Positions 32,385 to 41,603 of a stretch of DNA of 49,392 nt are shown in pieces. The position numbers were made by a program, and so were the translations under genes. Each line of letters begins with the position of its first letter. The first letter of the stretch is position 1. This DNA comes from CAZEAN01 sp964510225 (GTDB lineage: Bacteria; Planctomycetota; Planctomycetia; Isosphaerales; Isosphaeraceae), in NCBI GenBank assembly GCA_964510225.1, contig CAZEAN010000037.1, positions 1 to 49,392 of the forward strand. Reading direction: 5' to 3'. The notes under the pieces are model-generated. The model did not search any database. It worked only from the letters and a program-made list of their open reading frames with translations, and was not told where the DNA came from.

Positions 32385-33371
32385 ATGTCTGGTATATCAA
32401 GTGCCCAGAGGGGAGCAAAAGATGGCTTTACACTCATTGAACTCCTCGTGGTGATCGCGATCATCGGTGTCTTGATCGCCTTGCTCTTGCCCGCCGTCCA
32501 ATCTGCCCGCGAAGCTGCAAGACGGGCACAGTGTTCGAACAATCTCAAGCAGATTGGGATCGGGATGCACAATTATGAGGGAACCTTCGGTGCTTTCCCG
32601 CCTGGCTATTTGACCTTACCGGGCGGTGGCGGGGTTCATGGTGAGCCCGACCCAACAACACTTGATACTGGCCCTGGTTGGGCCTACGGCACGATGTTGC
32701 TCCCGTATATCGAGCAAGAATCGCTATATCAAAATGTCAACATTAATCTTCCTTGTTGGTTCGAGGCGAACACGACTGGAGTCCGAACGTCCCTCGAGAT
32801 GTTTCTTTGTCCCTCGGTCAGTGAATCAAGCCTTCGGTTCGAAGTCCGGGATCAACCCGGAAATGTACTCGCGTTTATTGCGCGATCGCACTATGTGCTC
32901 AATGCTGGAAACGAAGAGCCTTGGGGGTTCCAAACCGAGGATCATTCGTCGATCGCTGACGGGCCGTTCTACCGGAACTCGCTTCTTACAGTCGCAAGCA
33001 TCAGTGACGGCTTAAGTCAGACGATCTTCATGGGCGAGCACTCCCCGATCTTGAGTGACAAGACGTGGGTCGGCGTTGTCCCTGGTGGAGTTGTCTGCCC
33101 AACTCCCGCCTTCGCCTTCGCGGACTGCGACTTCGCCGCGACCTTCGTGCTAACTCATAGTGGTCCGGCACTTGGTGAAGGGGACATTATTCATCCGCCG
33201 AACGCCCGGAGTTGCCATGTCTGCCAGATGTACGCAGAACATCCCGGTGGTGCCAACATCCTCCTTGGCGACGGGAGCGTCCGCTTTATCAAGTCAACAA
33301 TCAACCAGCGAACTTGGGCAAGTCTCGCGAGCTGTCGACTCGGAGAGGTGATCAGTGCTGACGCTTTCTAA
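32385..33371 (+). CDS. DUF1559 pseudopilin-like protein
   Basis: The protein has 328 residues. The ATG at 32385 (GGAG 11 bases upstream) is chosen over a TTG at 32370. The N terminus is a type IV prepilin signal: cleavage between Gly14 and Phe15 (DG/FTLIE), Glu at +5, then a long hydrophobic helix. The DUF1559 domain follows (REAARRAQCSNNLKQIG, NYEGTFGAFPPGY) and ends with the H-X9-DG motif HPGGANILLGDG near residue 295. These proteins occur in tens of paralogues per planctomycete genome and are thought to be surface or secretion-associated. The stop overlaps the GTG start of the next gene by 17 bases. Confidence 0.95.
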   Translation: MSGISSAQRGAKDGFTLIELLVVIAIIGVLIALLLPAVQSAREAARRAQCSNNLKQIGIGMHNYEGTFGAFPPGYLTLPGGGGVHGEPDPTTLDTGPGWAYGTMLLPYIEQESLYQNVNINLPCWFEANTTGVRTSLEMFLCPSVSESSLRFEVRDQPGNVLAFIARSHYVLNAGNEEPWGFQTEDHSSIADGPFYRNSLLTVASISDGLSQTIFMGEHSPILSDKTWVGVVPGGVVCPTPAFAFADCDFAATFVLTHSGPALGEGDIIHPPNARSCHVCQMYAEHPGGANILLGDGSVRFIKSTINQRTWASLASCRLGEVISADAF

Positions 33372-33801
33372 ACCAGACCGCTCTTGGAAACTTCCGAGGG
33401 CGCTCCGAATCCTTCCCGGGATGGTCGTGATCGCGACCACAGTTGCTGGCTGCGGACCACCCCAGGTCGCTACCGAGCACCGCGAATTAGTCCTCCGACT
33501 TGCAACGGCGACCTCGACAGAGGATCTTGGGATTCTCAATCGTGCTGCGGCCGAAGTCGAACAGCTTGAGATCTCAGGAGGACTCCGTGGCCGAGAGGCC
33601 CAGGCGTTCCATGCGATTATTTCGAAGGCGAGGAACGGAGATTGGGAGGCTTCCAAGCAACTCGCTTATAAGCTCCGCGATGTCCAGCGACCAACGAAAG
33701 TCGACCAAGCCCGGGTTGCGAAGAGGACGCTCCGTGCTCCTAAGACGCTTAATCAGTCGGGAACTGGTCTGGTGACCGGATCCCCGTTGCCTGGCCCTTA
33801 A
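33355..33801 (+). CDS. Small lipoprotein coupled to the DUF1559 gene
   Basis: The protein has 148 residues with a GTG start at 33355, overlapping the DUF1559 stop by 17 bases. A basic N terminus and hydrophobic segment end in TTVAGC, so Cys33 is the probable lipidated residue. The mature part is helical and charged (ELVLRLATATSTEDLGILNRAAAEVEQLE) with a low-complexity C-terminal tail. I recognise no enzyme motif. DUF1559 genes are often followed by such small lipoproteins, which may anchor or assist the pilin-like product. Confidence 0.75.
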   Translation: MLTLSKPDRSWKLPRALRILPGMVVIATTVAGCGPPQVATEHRELVLRLATATSTEDLGILNRAAAEVEQLEISGGLRGREAQAFHAIISKARNGDWEASKQLAYKLRDVQRPTKVDQARVAKRTLRAPKTLNQSGTGLVTGSPLPGP

Positions 33802-33856
33802 GCACAGAGGGTAAGATCGATTCGATTCGTGACCAACTAAATGGCGGTACTGTCTG

Positions 33857-35098
33857 ATGCTCGATGAAACCGCGCAGCAAGAAGACTATGAACAGGCCCA
33901 AGAGCACCTCGCCGATGACAACATCGAGACCGCGCGGAGTTGCCTCCGGCGGATGTTTGAGCGTGCCCCTAATGATCCAAGAACCCTTGAGCTAACCGGC
34001 GACTTTGCACGGATCCGCGGTGAGTATACGAAAGCAGACAGGTCCTACAAGAAGATGGCAACCGTCACGGATGACGATCGTTATCATGGCATCTCCTTAT
34101 TCAGTCGAGGACTCCTCTACGCAGAACAGGGAAACGCCGATCGAGCCAAGCCTCTCTTTGAGGAAGCCGTTGCCATTTTTCGGAGACTCGAGGATCCAGA
34201 GCGTCTCCTGAACGCGCTCGGCAATCTTGGTGACGTTTGTGTCGAAGTCGGTGCGTTACGCGAATCCGTACAAGCTTTCGACCAAACACTCGGGCTCCTC
34301 GACGAGGGTAGCAGCGAGGACGAAAGTGAGGTCGGAGCAACGATCAGACTCAAGCTCGGAACTGCCCACCGAATGCTCGGCGAACTTGATCAAGCCTCTT
34401 CCTACTTCGAGCAGGCCATTGATCATATTCAGGAAGCCGATGATCCCGTTGAGCTGGCGACGGCGCTCGACTGCCTCGCTGTCGTCAAACAGATTCAAGG
34501 CGCCTACGACGAGGCGGAAGCACTCCACCTCCAAGCCGTCGCCCTGAATCGTCGGGAAGAAAACCTCGAAGGGCTCTCCGTCAATTATGGGAACCTCGCA
34601 TTGCTCCACAAGCATCGTCGGCAATTTGATCGTGCCGAGGAGTATCTGATAAAGGCACTGAAGATCGACGAGGAGACCGAGCGTGAAGACGGGATCGCAG
34701 ACTACTACACCCAACTCGGCGAAATCTACTACGAACGTGGCAACCTCAACGACGCCGAACTTACCCTCATTCACGCGATGAAACTACAGAAGAAACATGG
34801 GACTACCGAGGGGGTTGCCTCGGCTTGTAGTCATCTCGGGATCCTCTACCGACTCCAAGGACGGTTGGATCAGAGCGAGACCATGACACAGAAAGCGCTG
34901 AGACTCTTGGAATCGATGGAACATACCGACGGTATCGCCTCTGTGCTTGATGAACTGGCGATTCTCCGAAGAGAGCAAGGGGATTTCAGAGAAGCCCGGG
35001 TACTCTGGGAACGGAGCCTGGAACTCTTCGAGCAACTCAACTCCACTCGGATGATCGGAGAGGTGAAGTCGCACCTCGACGAACTCGAGTCAGATTAA
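33857..35098 (+). CDS. Tetratricopeptide-repeat protein
   Basis: The protein has 413 residues composed almost entirely of TPR units of 34-40 residues, about nine to ten copies. Typical pieces are YDEAEALHLQAVALNRREEN, FDRAEEYLIKALKIDEE and LDQSETMTQKALRLLESME. No signal peptide or membrane helix is seen, so it is probably a cytoplasmic scaffold. It resembles the kinesin-light-chain-like TPR type. No Shine-Dalgarno is apparent. It follows the lipoprotein gene by 55 bases on the same strand; the partner is unknown. Confidence 0.88.
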   Translation: MLDETAQQEDYEQAQEHLADDNIETARSCLRRMFERAPNDPRTLELTGDFARIRGEYTKADRSYKKMATVTDDDRYHGISLFSRGLLYAEQGNADRAKPLFEEAVAIFRRLEDPERLLNALGNLGDVCVEVGALRESVQAFDQTLGLLDEGSSEDESEVGATIRLKLGTAHRMLGELDQASSYFEQAIDHIQEADDPVELATALDCLAVVKQIQGAYDEAEALHLQAVALNRREENLEGLSVNYGNLALLHKHRRQFDRAEEYLIKALKIDEETEREDGIADYYTQLGEIYYERGNLNDAELTLIHAMKLQKKHGTTEGVASACSHLGILYRLQGRLDQSETMTQKALRLLESMEHTDGIASVLDELAILRREQGDFREARVLWERSLELFEQLNSTRMIGEVKSHLDELESD

Positions 35099-35190
35099 CA
35101 GTTCGCTTCGAGCACTACCCTCACCATGGCCAAGGCACTGAGTACCATTGGATCTGCAAAGATCAGACACCCCAGCATTAAGATTCCCAG

Positions 35191-36009
35191 ATGCTTTATT
35201 CTCAACCAGATCGTCGTCCTGTACTCATCGTTGGTCTCACTCTCTTCTTCGTGAACGTCACGAACGCTGAGACAATCCTCTACGACGGGTCTACCAACGA
35301 AACACCCAACCAGCAAGGTTGGCTTTTCGCTACCGATCCACTCTTCGGTGCAAGTGCCACACAGTCGGGAGCGAACGGTCGGACGACCCTCGATACAACC
35401 GCCGACAATGAGGAACGAGCCGGCTACTTTCTCGGTGGCGGATTCGGAGATCCGGGTAAACTCCCAGAGCTGAATCGATTACTTGGGTTTACACTTGGAT
35501 TCAACGTCCGGATCGCGGCCGAATTCCATGAAACAGTCGATCGGGCGGGGTTCAGTGTGATTCTGATCACGAACGATCTTCTTGGAATCGAGCTTGGATT
35601 CTGGGGAGATGAAGTCTGGGCCCAGGACGATGATCCCCTCTTCGAACATGGCGAGGGTATTGGCGTCGACACCACTGCCGCCATCGCACGTTATGAGGTC
35701 AAGATCGAGGGTACGACTTACACTGTCTGTATTGACGGCGACCCGCTCCTGGTCGGTCAACTGCGGGACTACTCCGCCTTCAATGGCTTTCCTGATGTCT
35801 ACGAGATTCCCAACTTCCTCTTCTTCGGAGACAACACATCACGCGCGAGTGCTCGGGTCGAAATTGAACAAATTTCCCTGAGCGTAGCAACGATCCCTGA
35901 ACCTGCCACCTGGATGCTCTTTGGGATCGGTGCTGTTGGTCTCGGCCTCTGGCACAAACTCCCTCGTTCTTTACTCCAAGGGAGTGTTCATTCAGCTCGT
36001 CTGAAGTAG
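35191..36009 (+). CDS. PEP-CTERM exported protein
   Basis: The protein has 272 residues. An N-terminal signal peptide runs to about residue 26 (NVTNA). The beta-rich body begins ETILYDGSTNETPNQQGW and contains RAGFSVILIT and GIELGFWGDEVWAQ. It resembles the choice-of-anchor Y domain of PEP-CTERM proteins as I remember it. The C terminus is a sorting signal: PEP at 236-238 (IPEPATWM), a hydrophobic helix, then HKLPR. Such proteins are processed by an exosortase and tied to extracellular polysaccharide; no exosortase gene is in the window. The last 22 bases overlap the convergent lipoprotein gene. Confidence 0.9.
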   Translation: MLYSQPDRRPVLIVGLTLFFVNVTNAETILYDGSTNETPNQQGWLFATDPLFGASATQSGANGRTTLDTTADNEERAGYFLGGGFGDPGKLPELNRLLGFTLGFNVRIAAEFHETVDRAGFSVILITNDLLGIELGFWGDEVWAQDDDPLFEHGEGIGVDTTAAIARYEVKIEGTTYTVCIDGDPLLVGQLRDYSAFNGFPDVYEIPNFLFFGDNTSRASARVEIEQISLSVATIPEPATWMLFGIGAVGLGLWHKLPRSLLQGSVHSARLK

Positions 36010-36422
36010 AGCCGATAGTCGGTATTCAGGGGAGCATTCATCCAGATCAGCTCCCCTTCTCGGTGATAGGTAAAGACTTGATTGTCTTCAAGCTGAACCC
36101 GGAGCGTGTTGGCGTCGGGTGATTCTAAGATCTCATAGGACCGTGCGGTTCCAACACCTGCCTTGGTCAAGAGAATAATTCTCGAATCTGTAATCGTCAT
36201 CTGACCTCCCTCAAGGGCGGCAGCTAAAACGGATGAAGCCATCTGATTAAAAAATTCGAATAATCCGACGGAGTCGTCACGAACTCTTTCGTTCTGCTCT
36301 CTACTGAGTTCTGCATCGTAAACCCAGTCGCCCAACAACCATCCCCCTGAACGGTGCTGACAACCCACAATTCCAACGATCACCAAGAGAATAAGATGTA
36401 TTTGTGCGTTGATTTTCTTCAT
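35988..36422 (-). CDS. Small lipoprotein downstream of the solute-binding gene
   Basis: The protein has 144 residues from the ATG at 36422, chosen because MKKINAQ plus a hydrophobic run to VGIVGC (Cys21) is a standard lipoprotein signal. An in-frame ATG at 36500, 5 bases after the preceding stop, is an alternative. The mature part (GDWVYDAELS, ARSYEILESPDANTLRVQL, YHREGELIWMN) looks like a small lipocalin-like beta domain, but no family is certain. It is probably co-transcribed with the solute-binding lipoprotein. Confidence 0.75.
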   Translation of the reverse strand: MKKINAQIHLILLVIVGIVGCQHRSGGWLLGDWVYDAELSREQNERVRDDSVGLFEFFNQMASSVLAAALEGGQMTITDSRIILLTKAGVGTARSYEILESPDANTLRVQLEDNQVFTYHREGELIWMNAPLNTDYRLYFRRAE

Positions 36423-36505
36423 TAAACTGACCCAGTTGAGGAGTGGATTGTTTGGTCCTAGTCGGACCTGCTTCGCTCCACGCAGTATTTCGGGCTTCAT
36501 GCGGT

Positions 36506-37525
36506 TTATTGGAGGAATTCTGCACGCAAGAAGGTCGCCACGTCATTCCAACGGGCTGCGGCCGCCTCAAAATCGACCGCCATCGGCCGGATTGTATTGG
36601 GGGTTTCGACACGCGCACTAACTTCCGTGGTCTTGAGAATCGGAATCTGAGCACTCGGTCCCTTGGTAAGGCGAGCCTCGACTTCAGAACTCAGTAACGC
36701 ACTCGCCAACGCCTTCGCTTCTTCAGGATGTGGACAGTTCTTGATCACCGCAATCGTATTCGGAATAAAGAGAGTTCCCAACCCACCCTCTTCCTGATCA
36801 GGATAGACGATCGCGACGGGAGCCCTTTGTTGTTCGAGCATCACCATGGCATCGTCAGTGTCAGTGAGACCGAAGGCAAGACGTCCAGACCCGACATCTT
36901 GTGCCACTTGCTTGTTCCCTGAAAGAACGGCCACATTGTTCTCTTTGAGTTCGTCAAAGAATTGACGAGCCTTCTCCGTCCCCCACGCTTCGAAGAGAGT
37001 AACGGCGTGTGTTGCGGTTGTTCCGAAGAGAGGTTTGGCAATCCCAACCTGCCCGTTCCATCTTGGATCGACCAAGTCACGAATACTCGACGGGCGTTCT
37101 TCCACCGAAACAAGATTGGTGTTGACGATCAAGATCCGTGCACGTGCGGCAAAGCCGTACCAGGTTTGGTCTGTGCCACGGTACTGTTCGGGAATGGCAT
37201 CTTGATGCACCGGGCTAAAGGGAGTGAGCAACCCCGCCTCTTGAAGTCGGAGCGTGTTCAAAATCTCGTTATTCCAGAAGATGTCACAGATCGGTCGATC
37301 ACGTTCTGCAATGATCCGATTCGTTAGTCCAACTGTTTTGGTACTTTCAACGTCGTACTTGGCCGCGACCGTCAGACCCTCAGACAACTCATAGTCGTCT
37401 AAAATCGGCTCCGAGAACTCGCGGTCAAGGGCGACATAGGCCACCAGATCGGACCCACCACCACACCCCGCGATACAGACAACTAGTAGCACCAATAACA
37501 CAATGCGATTCTGAAAGTACCACAC
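36506..37525 (-). CDS. Fe3+-type ABC transporter solute-binding lipoprotein
   Basis: The protein has 339 residues with a GTG start at 37525 and GAGGAGA 6 bases upstream. The lipobox is CIAGC (Cys21). The fold is that of cluster D / FbpA-FutA-like binding proteins: VAYVALDREFSEPILDDYE, DIFWNNEILNTLRLQEAGLL, YGFAARARILIVNT, DLVDPRWNGQVGIAKPLFGTT and GLTDTDDAM. The usual paired tyrosines of FbpA are not obvious in the C-terminal half, so ligand identity (iron or another anion/organic ligand) is open. No permease or ATPase gene is adjacent, so it is an orphan here. It is downstream of the NHL gene on the same strand. Confidence 0.85.
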   Translation of the reverse strand: MWYFQNRIVLLVLLVVCIAGCGGGSDLVAYVALDREFSEPILDDYELSEGLTVAAKYDVESTKTVGLTNRIIAERDRPICDIFWNNEILNTLRLQEAGLLTPFSPVHQDAIPEQYRGTDQTWYGFAARARILIVNTNLVSVEERPSSIRDLVDPRWNGQVGIAKPLFGTTATHAVTLFEAWGTEKARQFFDELKENNVAVLSGNKQVAQDVGSGRLAFGLTDTDDAMVMLEQQRAPVAIVYPDQEEGGLGTLFIPNTIAVIKNCPHPEEAKALASALLSSEVEARLTKGPSAQIPILKTTEVSARVETPNTIRPMAVDFEAAAARWNDVATFLRAEFLQ

Positions 37526-37543
37526 AACAAGTCTCCTCAGAGC

Positions 37544-37593
37544 CCAGCCTCGAACGAATTCATTCGTAGAACTCTGCTATCGTTCGAGACTGG
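37544..37593 (-). promoter_or_regulatory. Strong hairpin between NHL and solute-binding genes
   Basis: CCAG-C-CTCGAACGA (37544-37557) pairs with TCGTTCGAG-A-CTGG (37580-37593): 13 bp with one C-A mismatch and a 22-base loop. The loop side holds an alternative small hairpin, ACGAATTCATTCGT. It has no T-tract. It lies about 20 bases upstream of the solute-binding start and 36 bases after the NHL stop, so it may be a leader element or an mRNA-stability stem. Confidence 0.45.
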
Positions 37594-37628
37594 AGATCCT
37601 ACGTCAAGTAGCTCAACAAGGAACTTCC

Positions 37629-38717
37629 TCAGGATAGCCGACGGAGCTTGGTAATTCGACCAGTTGAGACCCACTCCGCGACAAAGATGTTGCCATCGGC
37701 GTCAAAACAGGCATCGTGCGGATGGACGAAACGACCAGGTCGCCAGCGGCTCGGATCGCGACGGACTTGGAATCCGTCGAGGACTTCGTCCGTCCAAGAT
37801 TGTTCATAACCGAGGTGAGTAATAAGATTGTTTTCCGCATCAAAGAGTGAAACTCTGGCATGGAGATCAGGAACGAGCAAGACGTCATCGCGGATGTCAA
37901 AGTGCGCTGGGAAGCTTACGTCCGAAATGATGTTGAGGAACTCACCACCCAAGGTGAAGTACTGAAGCCGGGCATTCGCCCGATCGGCGACTGCGAGGCT
38001 GGGCGAAGGGCGACGACCGGGACGGTTGTCGAGCCAGAGTCCGTGGGGGGTCCTCAATTCCCCTGGAGCATCACCGAGTCCTCCCCAGGTCTGGATCCAA
38101 TTGCCATCCTTGTCGTATCGATGTATATAGTGTGATCCATATCCATCACCAACGTAGAAGCCACCGTCGGGATGAAATGCGACGTTCGTTGGGCTGAATC
38201 TAGCCTCGGGATCATCATAGACGCCAGGCTCTTCGGGCTTCTCTTTGACCCAAACTACTTCACCCATCTTAGTTGTTTTGACGACTAGATTAACGGGGAA
38301 CATGCAGGAGAGGTACAGGAACTCTTCTCCATCCTCTTCCCGGATGTCAATCCCATGCCCGCCACCATGGTACTCTTTACCGAAGGAGCGGACGAAGACG
38401 CCGTCAGGGTCGAACACCACAATCGTATCTTGAGCCATCGAGAGGTTGGTCGGCTTTTGGTTGCCGGCTCGGTGCTTGATATAGATGAAACCATCCTTAT
38501 CGACGGCAACACCATGAGTTTCGAACCAACTGATGTGATCTGGCAACTGGCCCCAATCATGCTCGCATTCATATTGATAAGCTTCCTTGCCGATGATGAG
38601 TTGTTCATCTCTCCTGGGTCGTGAGGCACCGAGAATCAACGGGGCCACGACGGTGGAAGCTCCGGCGGTTCCAGCCATTTTCAAGAACGAACGACGATTC
38701 GGTTCCGGGCGTTTCAT
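37629..38717 (-). CDS. Tat-exported NHL-repeat beta-propeller protein
   Basis: The protein has 362 residues from the ATG at 38717, chosen because MKRPEPNRRSFLKMAG is a clear twin-arginine signal and AAGGAA lies upstream; an upstream ATG at 38855 would bury the signal. The mature part is a six-bladed NHL-type propeller with blades such as THGVAVDKDGFIYIKH, PTNVAFHPDGGFYVGDGYG, TPHGLWLDNR and HPHDACFDADGNIFVAEW. It resembles peptidyl-alpha-hydroxyglycine lyase-like proteins of planctomycetes. Whether it is an enzyme is unknown. The fold and Tat export suggest a metal-loaded periplasmic protein. Confidence 0.9.
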   Translation of the reverse strand: MKRPEPNRRSFLKMAGTAGASTVVAPLILGASRPRRDEQLIIGKEAYQYECEHDWGQLPDHISWFETHGVAVDKDGFIYIKHRAGNQKPTNLSMAQDTIVVFDPDGVFVRSFGKEYHGGGHGIDIREEDGEEFLYLSCMFPVNLVVKTTKMGEVVWVKEKPEEPGVYDDPEARFSPTNVAFHPDGGFYVGDGYGSHYIHRYDKDGNWIQTWGGLGDAPGELRTPHGLWLDNRPGRRPSPSLAVADRANARLQYFTLGGEFLNIISDVSFPAHFDIRDDVLLVPDLHARVSLFDAENNLITHLGYEQSWTDEVLDGFQVRRDPSRWRPGRFVHPHDACFDADGNIFVAEWVSTGRITKLRRLS

Positions 38718-38935
38718 CGGAGAGGGTTCCTTTTGAGAAGCGATCAGGGATGTCAGCAAACAGTCGGGCTGATTCGATCCTATCGTGCCGGAATCCCGAT
38801 GGGGAGTAGCTCTTCCCAAGCCATTCTCGATGACGATGGGTTCATTCGGTTGCAAGGTCGGCTGTACACCTCTGATCTTGGTTCGTTACGATCTTTCGAG
38901 CTCCATCACGAAACGGATTCATCGAAAGTCGGCTC

Positions 38936-40267
38936 ATGTCTCACGGATTGACTGAATCGAACGAGTTACCCCGCGTTGCCACGATTCGGCAGACGGTCGG
39001 AACCCCGCCACTTGCTGATCCGATTGAGAGCGTCGTGAGCGCTATTCAGTCAAGTCAGATCCAGACGCGACTTCCGGCCGGGAGTCGGATTGCCCTGACG
39101 GTCGGTAGTCGTGGGATCGCGGGAATCGATCAAATCGCCCAAGCAGTCGTCCGAGGACTGAGAACCCTAGACTATCAGCCGTTCATCGTCGCTGCGATGG
39201 GGAGCCATGGTGGCGGGACTCCCGAGGGCCAACGCTCTCTTCTCGGTGCGCTTGGAGTCACCGAGGAATCGGTCGGCTGTCCGATCGAGACAGGGATGGA
39301 AACTGTCACCGTAGGAAGCAACAGTCAAGGGCTTCCGATCCCATTTGATCGGAAGGCCTTCGAGGCCGACGGTATTGTGTTGTTGAACCGGATCAAGCCA
39401 CATACTTCTTTCACGGGACAGTTCGAGAGTGGATTGCTAAAGATGCTGGTGGTCGGCCTCGGTAAGTGCGAAGGGGCAGCACAAGTTCACCAACTGGGCC
39501 TTGTCGGACTCAGAGAGCTTCTTCCTGAAGTAGGGTCCTATTTGCTCAAGCATACTCCTGTCGTGCTCGGAGTCGCGTTACTTGAGAACGCTGAAGACCG
39601 AATCTGCCGTGTTGTCGCCTTGGAACCTGAAGAGATCCTCGGAGCCGAACCAGGACTCCTTGAGGAAGCCCGGAGACTAATGGGCCGGCTCCCTTTTGAC
39701 CAAATGGATGTCTTGATCGTCGGTGAGCTTGGCAAGAATTACAGTGGGACTGGCATGGACCCCAACGTCATCGGTCGACAGCGGGTCGAAACGATGCCCG
39801 ATCTCGAACGTCCTGTCGTCACACGACTTGGTGTCCTTGATCTTGCCCCCGAATCCCACGGGAATGCCCTTGGAATCGGACTTGCCGACCTCACAACGGA
39901 GCGACTCGTCCAGCAGATTGATCCGGTACCGATGAGATTGAATTGTCGAACGAGTAACTTCCTGGCCCGAGCGCGGATACCGCTCCACCTCCCGACCGAC
40001 CGTGACGTGATCGGAACATCACTTCAGACATGCTGGAAACGAAAGTCCGAACAGGCAAGAATGGTCTTGATACCTAATACACTTGAACTCGAATATTGCG
40101 CGGTTACAACAGCGATGGTCGACGAGGTCGAGGCAAATCCAAGACTGAGCTTCGTTAGCGATTTCAGACCGTTGCCGATCGATCAGCAAGGGAGACTGGA
40201 TCAAGCCGCCCTCTTTCCCCAGAGTCTTGCTGGTCGTCGTCAACATTCAACCACCCTCTACCATTGA
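38936..40267 (+). CDS. LarA-like (DUF2088) protein
   Basis: The protein has 443 residues. The N-terminal domain matches lactate racemase LarA/DUF2088: ALTVGSRGIAGIDQIA, FIVAAMGSHGGGTPEGQ, GIVLLNRIKPHTSFTGQFESGLLKMLVVGLGKCEGA. True LarA uses a nickel-pincer cofactor made by LarB, LarC and LarE. None of those genes is in the window, and the canonical cofactor-lysine region should be compared before assigning racemase activity. Many planctomycete members are of unknown substrate. The start has no visible Shine-Dalgarno. It is divergent from the NHL gene across 218 bases, in which I see no clear promoter, and is followed by the HAD gene 24 bases downstream. Confidence 0.85.
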   Translation: MSHGLTESNELPRVATIRQTVGTPPLADPIESVVSAIQSSQIQTRLPAGSRIALTVGSRGIAGIDQIAQAVVRGLRTLDYQPFIVAAMGSHGGGTPEGQRSLLGALGVTEESVGCPIETGMETVTVGSNSQGLPIPFDRKAFEADGIVLLNRIKPHTSFTGQFESGLLKMLVVGLGKCEGAAQVHQLGLVGLRELLPEVGSYLLKHTPVVLGVALLENAEDRICRVVALEPEEILGAEPGLLEEARRLMGRLPFDQMDVLIVGELGKNYSGTGMDPNVIGRQRVETMPDLERPVVTRLGVLDLAPESHGNALGIGLADLTTERLVQQIDPVPMRLNCRTSNFLARARIPLHLPTDRDVIGTSLQTCWKRKSEQARMVLIPNTLELEYCAVTTAMVDEVEANPRLSFVSDFRPLPIDQQGRLDQAALFPQSLAGRRQHSTTLYH

Positions 40268-40291
40268 TCGCCCTCCAGCCCTCCAGCTCCT

Positions 40292-40969
40292 ATGGACATC
40301 CAACACAAGTCGCTTCCTCCTTCCATCAAGGCTGTTGCGTTCGATATGGACGGCCTGATCTTCGATACCGAGGCACTTTTCTTTCGGGTCTCGACGGAAA
40401 TACTGGCGGCCCGCGGCAAGGTCTTCACACAGGAGATGATGGCAGCGATGATCGGTCGGCCTGCTGCCGTCGCGGGTCCGGCCTTGGTCCGCATTGCAGA
40501 GTTGGACGAGCCTCCTGAGATGATCATGACCGAAGCAAAACGACGATTCGAGGCCATCGTCGATACCGAGGTGAGGACGATGCCGGGACTGCACCATCTG
40601 CTTACCTTCCTTGAGGACGGAGAAGTCCCGAAAGCAGTTGCAACCTCGACAAGGTATCAGGAAGCAACCCGGCTGTTGGATTATCACAATCTATTGCCTC
40701 GGTTTTCGTTTGTACTTGGTGGCGATCAAGTGAGCCGTGGAAAACCTGACCCCGAAATCTATCTGACGACTGCGGAACGATTGGGAGTCTCGCCTCGCTC
40801 CATGCTAGTCCTTGAAGATAGTCCCGCAGGTGTGAACGCCGCGAAAGCAGCTGGGGCCTTTGTCGTTGCGATTCCCCATCAGTACAGCCCGATCGAACAA
40901 CTCGGCATCGCCGATCGCATCATCACGCGACTCGATCACCCCGATCTCATCCAAATCATCACCGGTTGA
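40292..40969 (+). CDS. HAD-family hydrolase (beta-phosphoglucomutase-like subgroup)
   Basis: The protein has 225 residues. Motif I is FDMDGLIFDTE (nucleophile Asp18, acid/base Asp20), motif II is the Thr/Ser in AVATSTR, motif III is the Lys in SRGKPDPEIY and motif IV is VLEDSPAGVNAA. A helical type-1 cap lies between motifs I and II. This is the subfamily of small phosphatases and beta-phosphoglucomutases; the substrate cannot be read from sequence. It is 24 bases after the LarA-like gene, so probably in one transcript. Confidence 0.93.
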   Translation: MDIQHKSLPPSIKAVAFDMDGLIFDTEALFFRVSTEILAARGKVFTQEMMAAMIGRPAAVAGPALVRIAELDEPPEMIMTEAKRRFEAIVDTEVRTMPGLHHLLTFLEDGEVPKAVATSTRYQEATRLLDYHNLLPRFSFVLGGDQVSRGKPDPEIYLTTAERLGVSPRSMLVLEDSPAGVNAAKAAGAFVVAIPHQYSPIEQLGIADRIITRLDHPDLIQIITG

Positions 40970-41006
40970 GTTTCAACCGACCGCCATCGATCTATTCTGG
41001 TCCAGG

Positions 41007-41570
41007 TTAGAGGAAGGTTTTCCCGAGCAAGATCAGGGCTCCCCAGGCAACCGGCCAACTGTACATCAATCCTACGGCGATTCGATCGGTCCAAGATTTG
41101 TTACGGATCCGTGCCTTGACTGAAGGTGGTGAAAGAACCCGAAGGATCAGTGCGGCAGCGATCGGGAGCATTCCGAGCACGGGATGCACGTCGAGACGCG
41201 TGGGGACTACCAACGCGAGAATCACGAGCCAGTACGACCCAATGAGCATCCAGGCAACTTGGGGCCAACTCAGCTGCCGCGTTGCGTCATTGAGGCCCCG
41301 ACGGTCGAGGAGCAGGAGGATCGGGCCCGTCATGGCGAGGCCAAGCCAGAGATACAACACCCCAGCAACAATCGCGACGGAGACCTGAAGGTCCCGTTCC
41401 GTCGGCCAGAGCGAACGCATCAGGGCGGCCGCGGCGCCGAAGCCGACGACCATCGCCAAAAGGTCGAGGAGTCGAGGCGAACGACTCTGATCACGCTGAT
41501 CGAGAGCCCTCATTTCCTGAACGCGGTTGGTCTCGAGCATCTGATCGGGGGAGTCTTCACTCGACTTCAT
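41007..41570 (-). CDS. Five-helix membrane protein, downstream paralogue of a tandem pair
   Basis: The protein has 187 residues. A charged N-terminal tail (about 34 residues) is followed by five hydrophobic segments, including LLAMVVGFGAAAALM, GVLYLWLGLAMTGPILLLL and a last one ending SWPVAWGALILL. The C-terminal pattern W-T-x-R-I...W-P is shared with the next gene upstream, showing duplication. The family is unrecognised. It lies 33 bases after the upstream copy on the same strand. Confidence 0.75.
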   Translation of the reverse strand: MKSSEDSPDQMLETNRVQEMRALDQRDQSRSPRLLDLLAMVVGFGAAAALMRSLWPTERDLQVSVAIVAGVLYLWLGLAMTGPILLLLDRRGLNDATRQLSWPQVAWMLIGSYWLVILALVVPTRLDVHPVLGMLPIAAALILRVLSPPSVKARIRNKSWTDRIAVGLMYSWPVAWGALILLGKTFL

Positions 41571-41603
41571 CGCCGTTTGCCTTCGGATTGATCCTTTTGA
41601 GCC

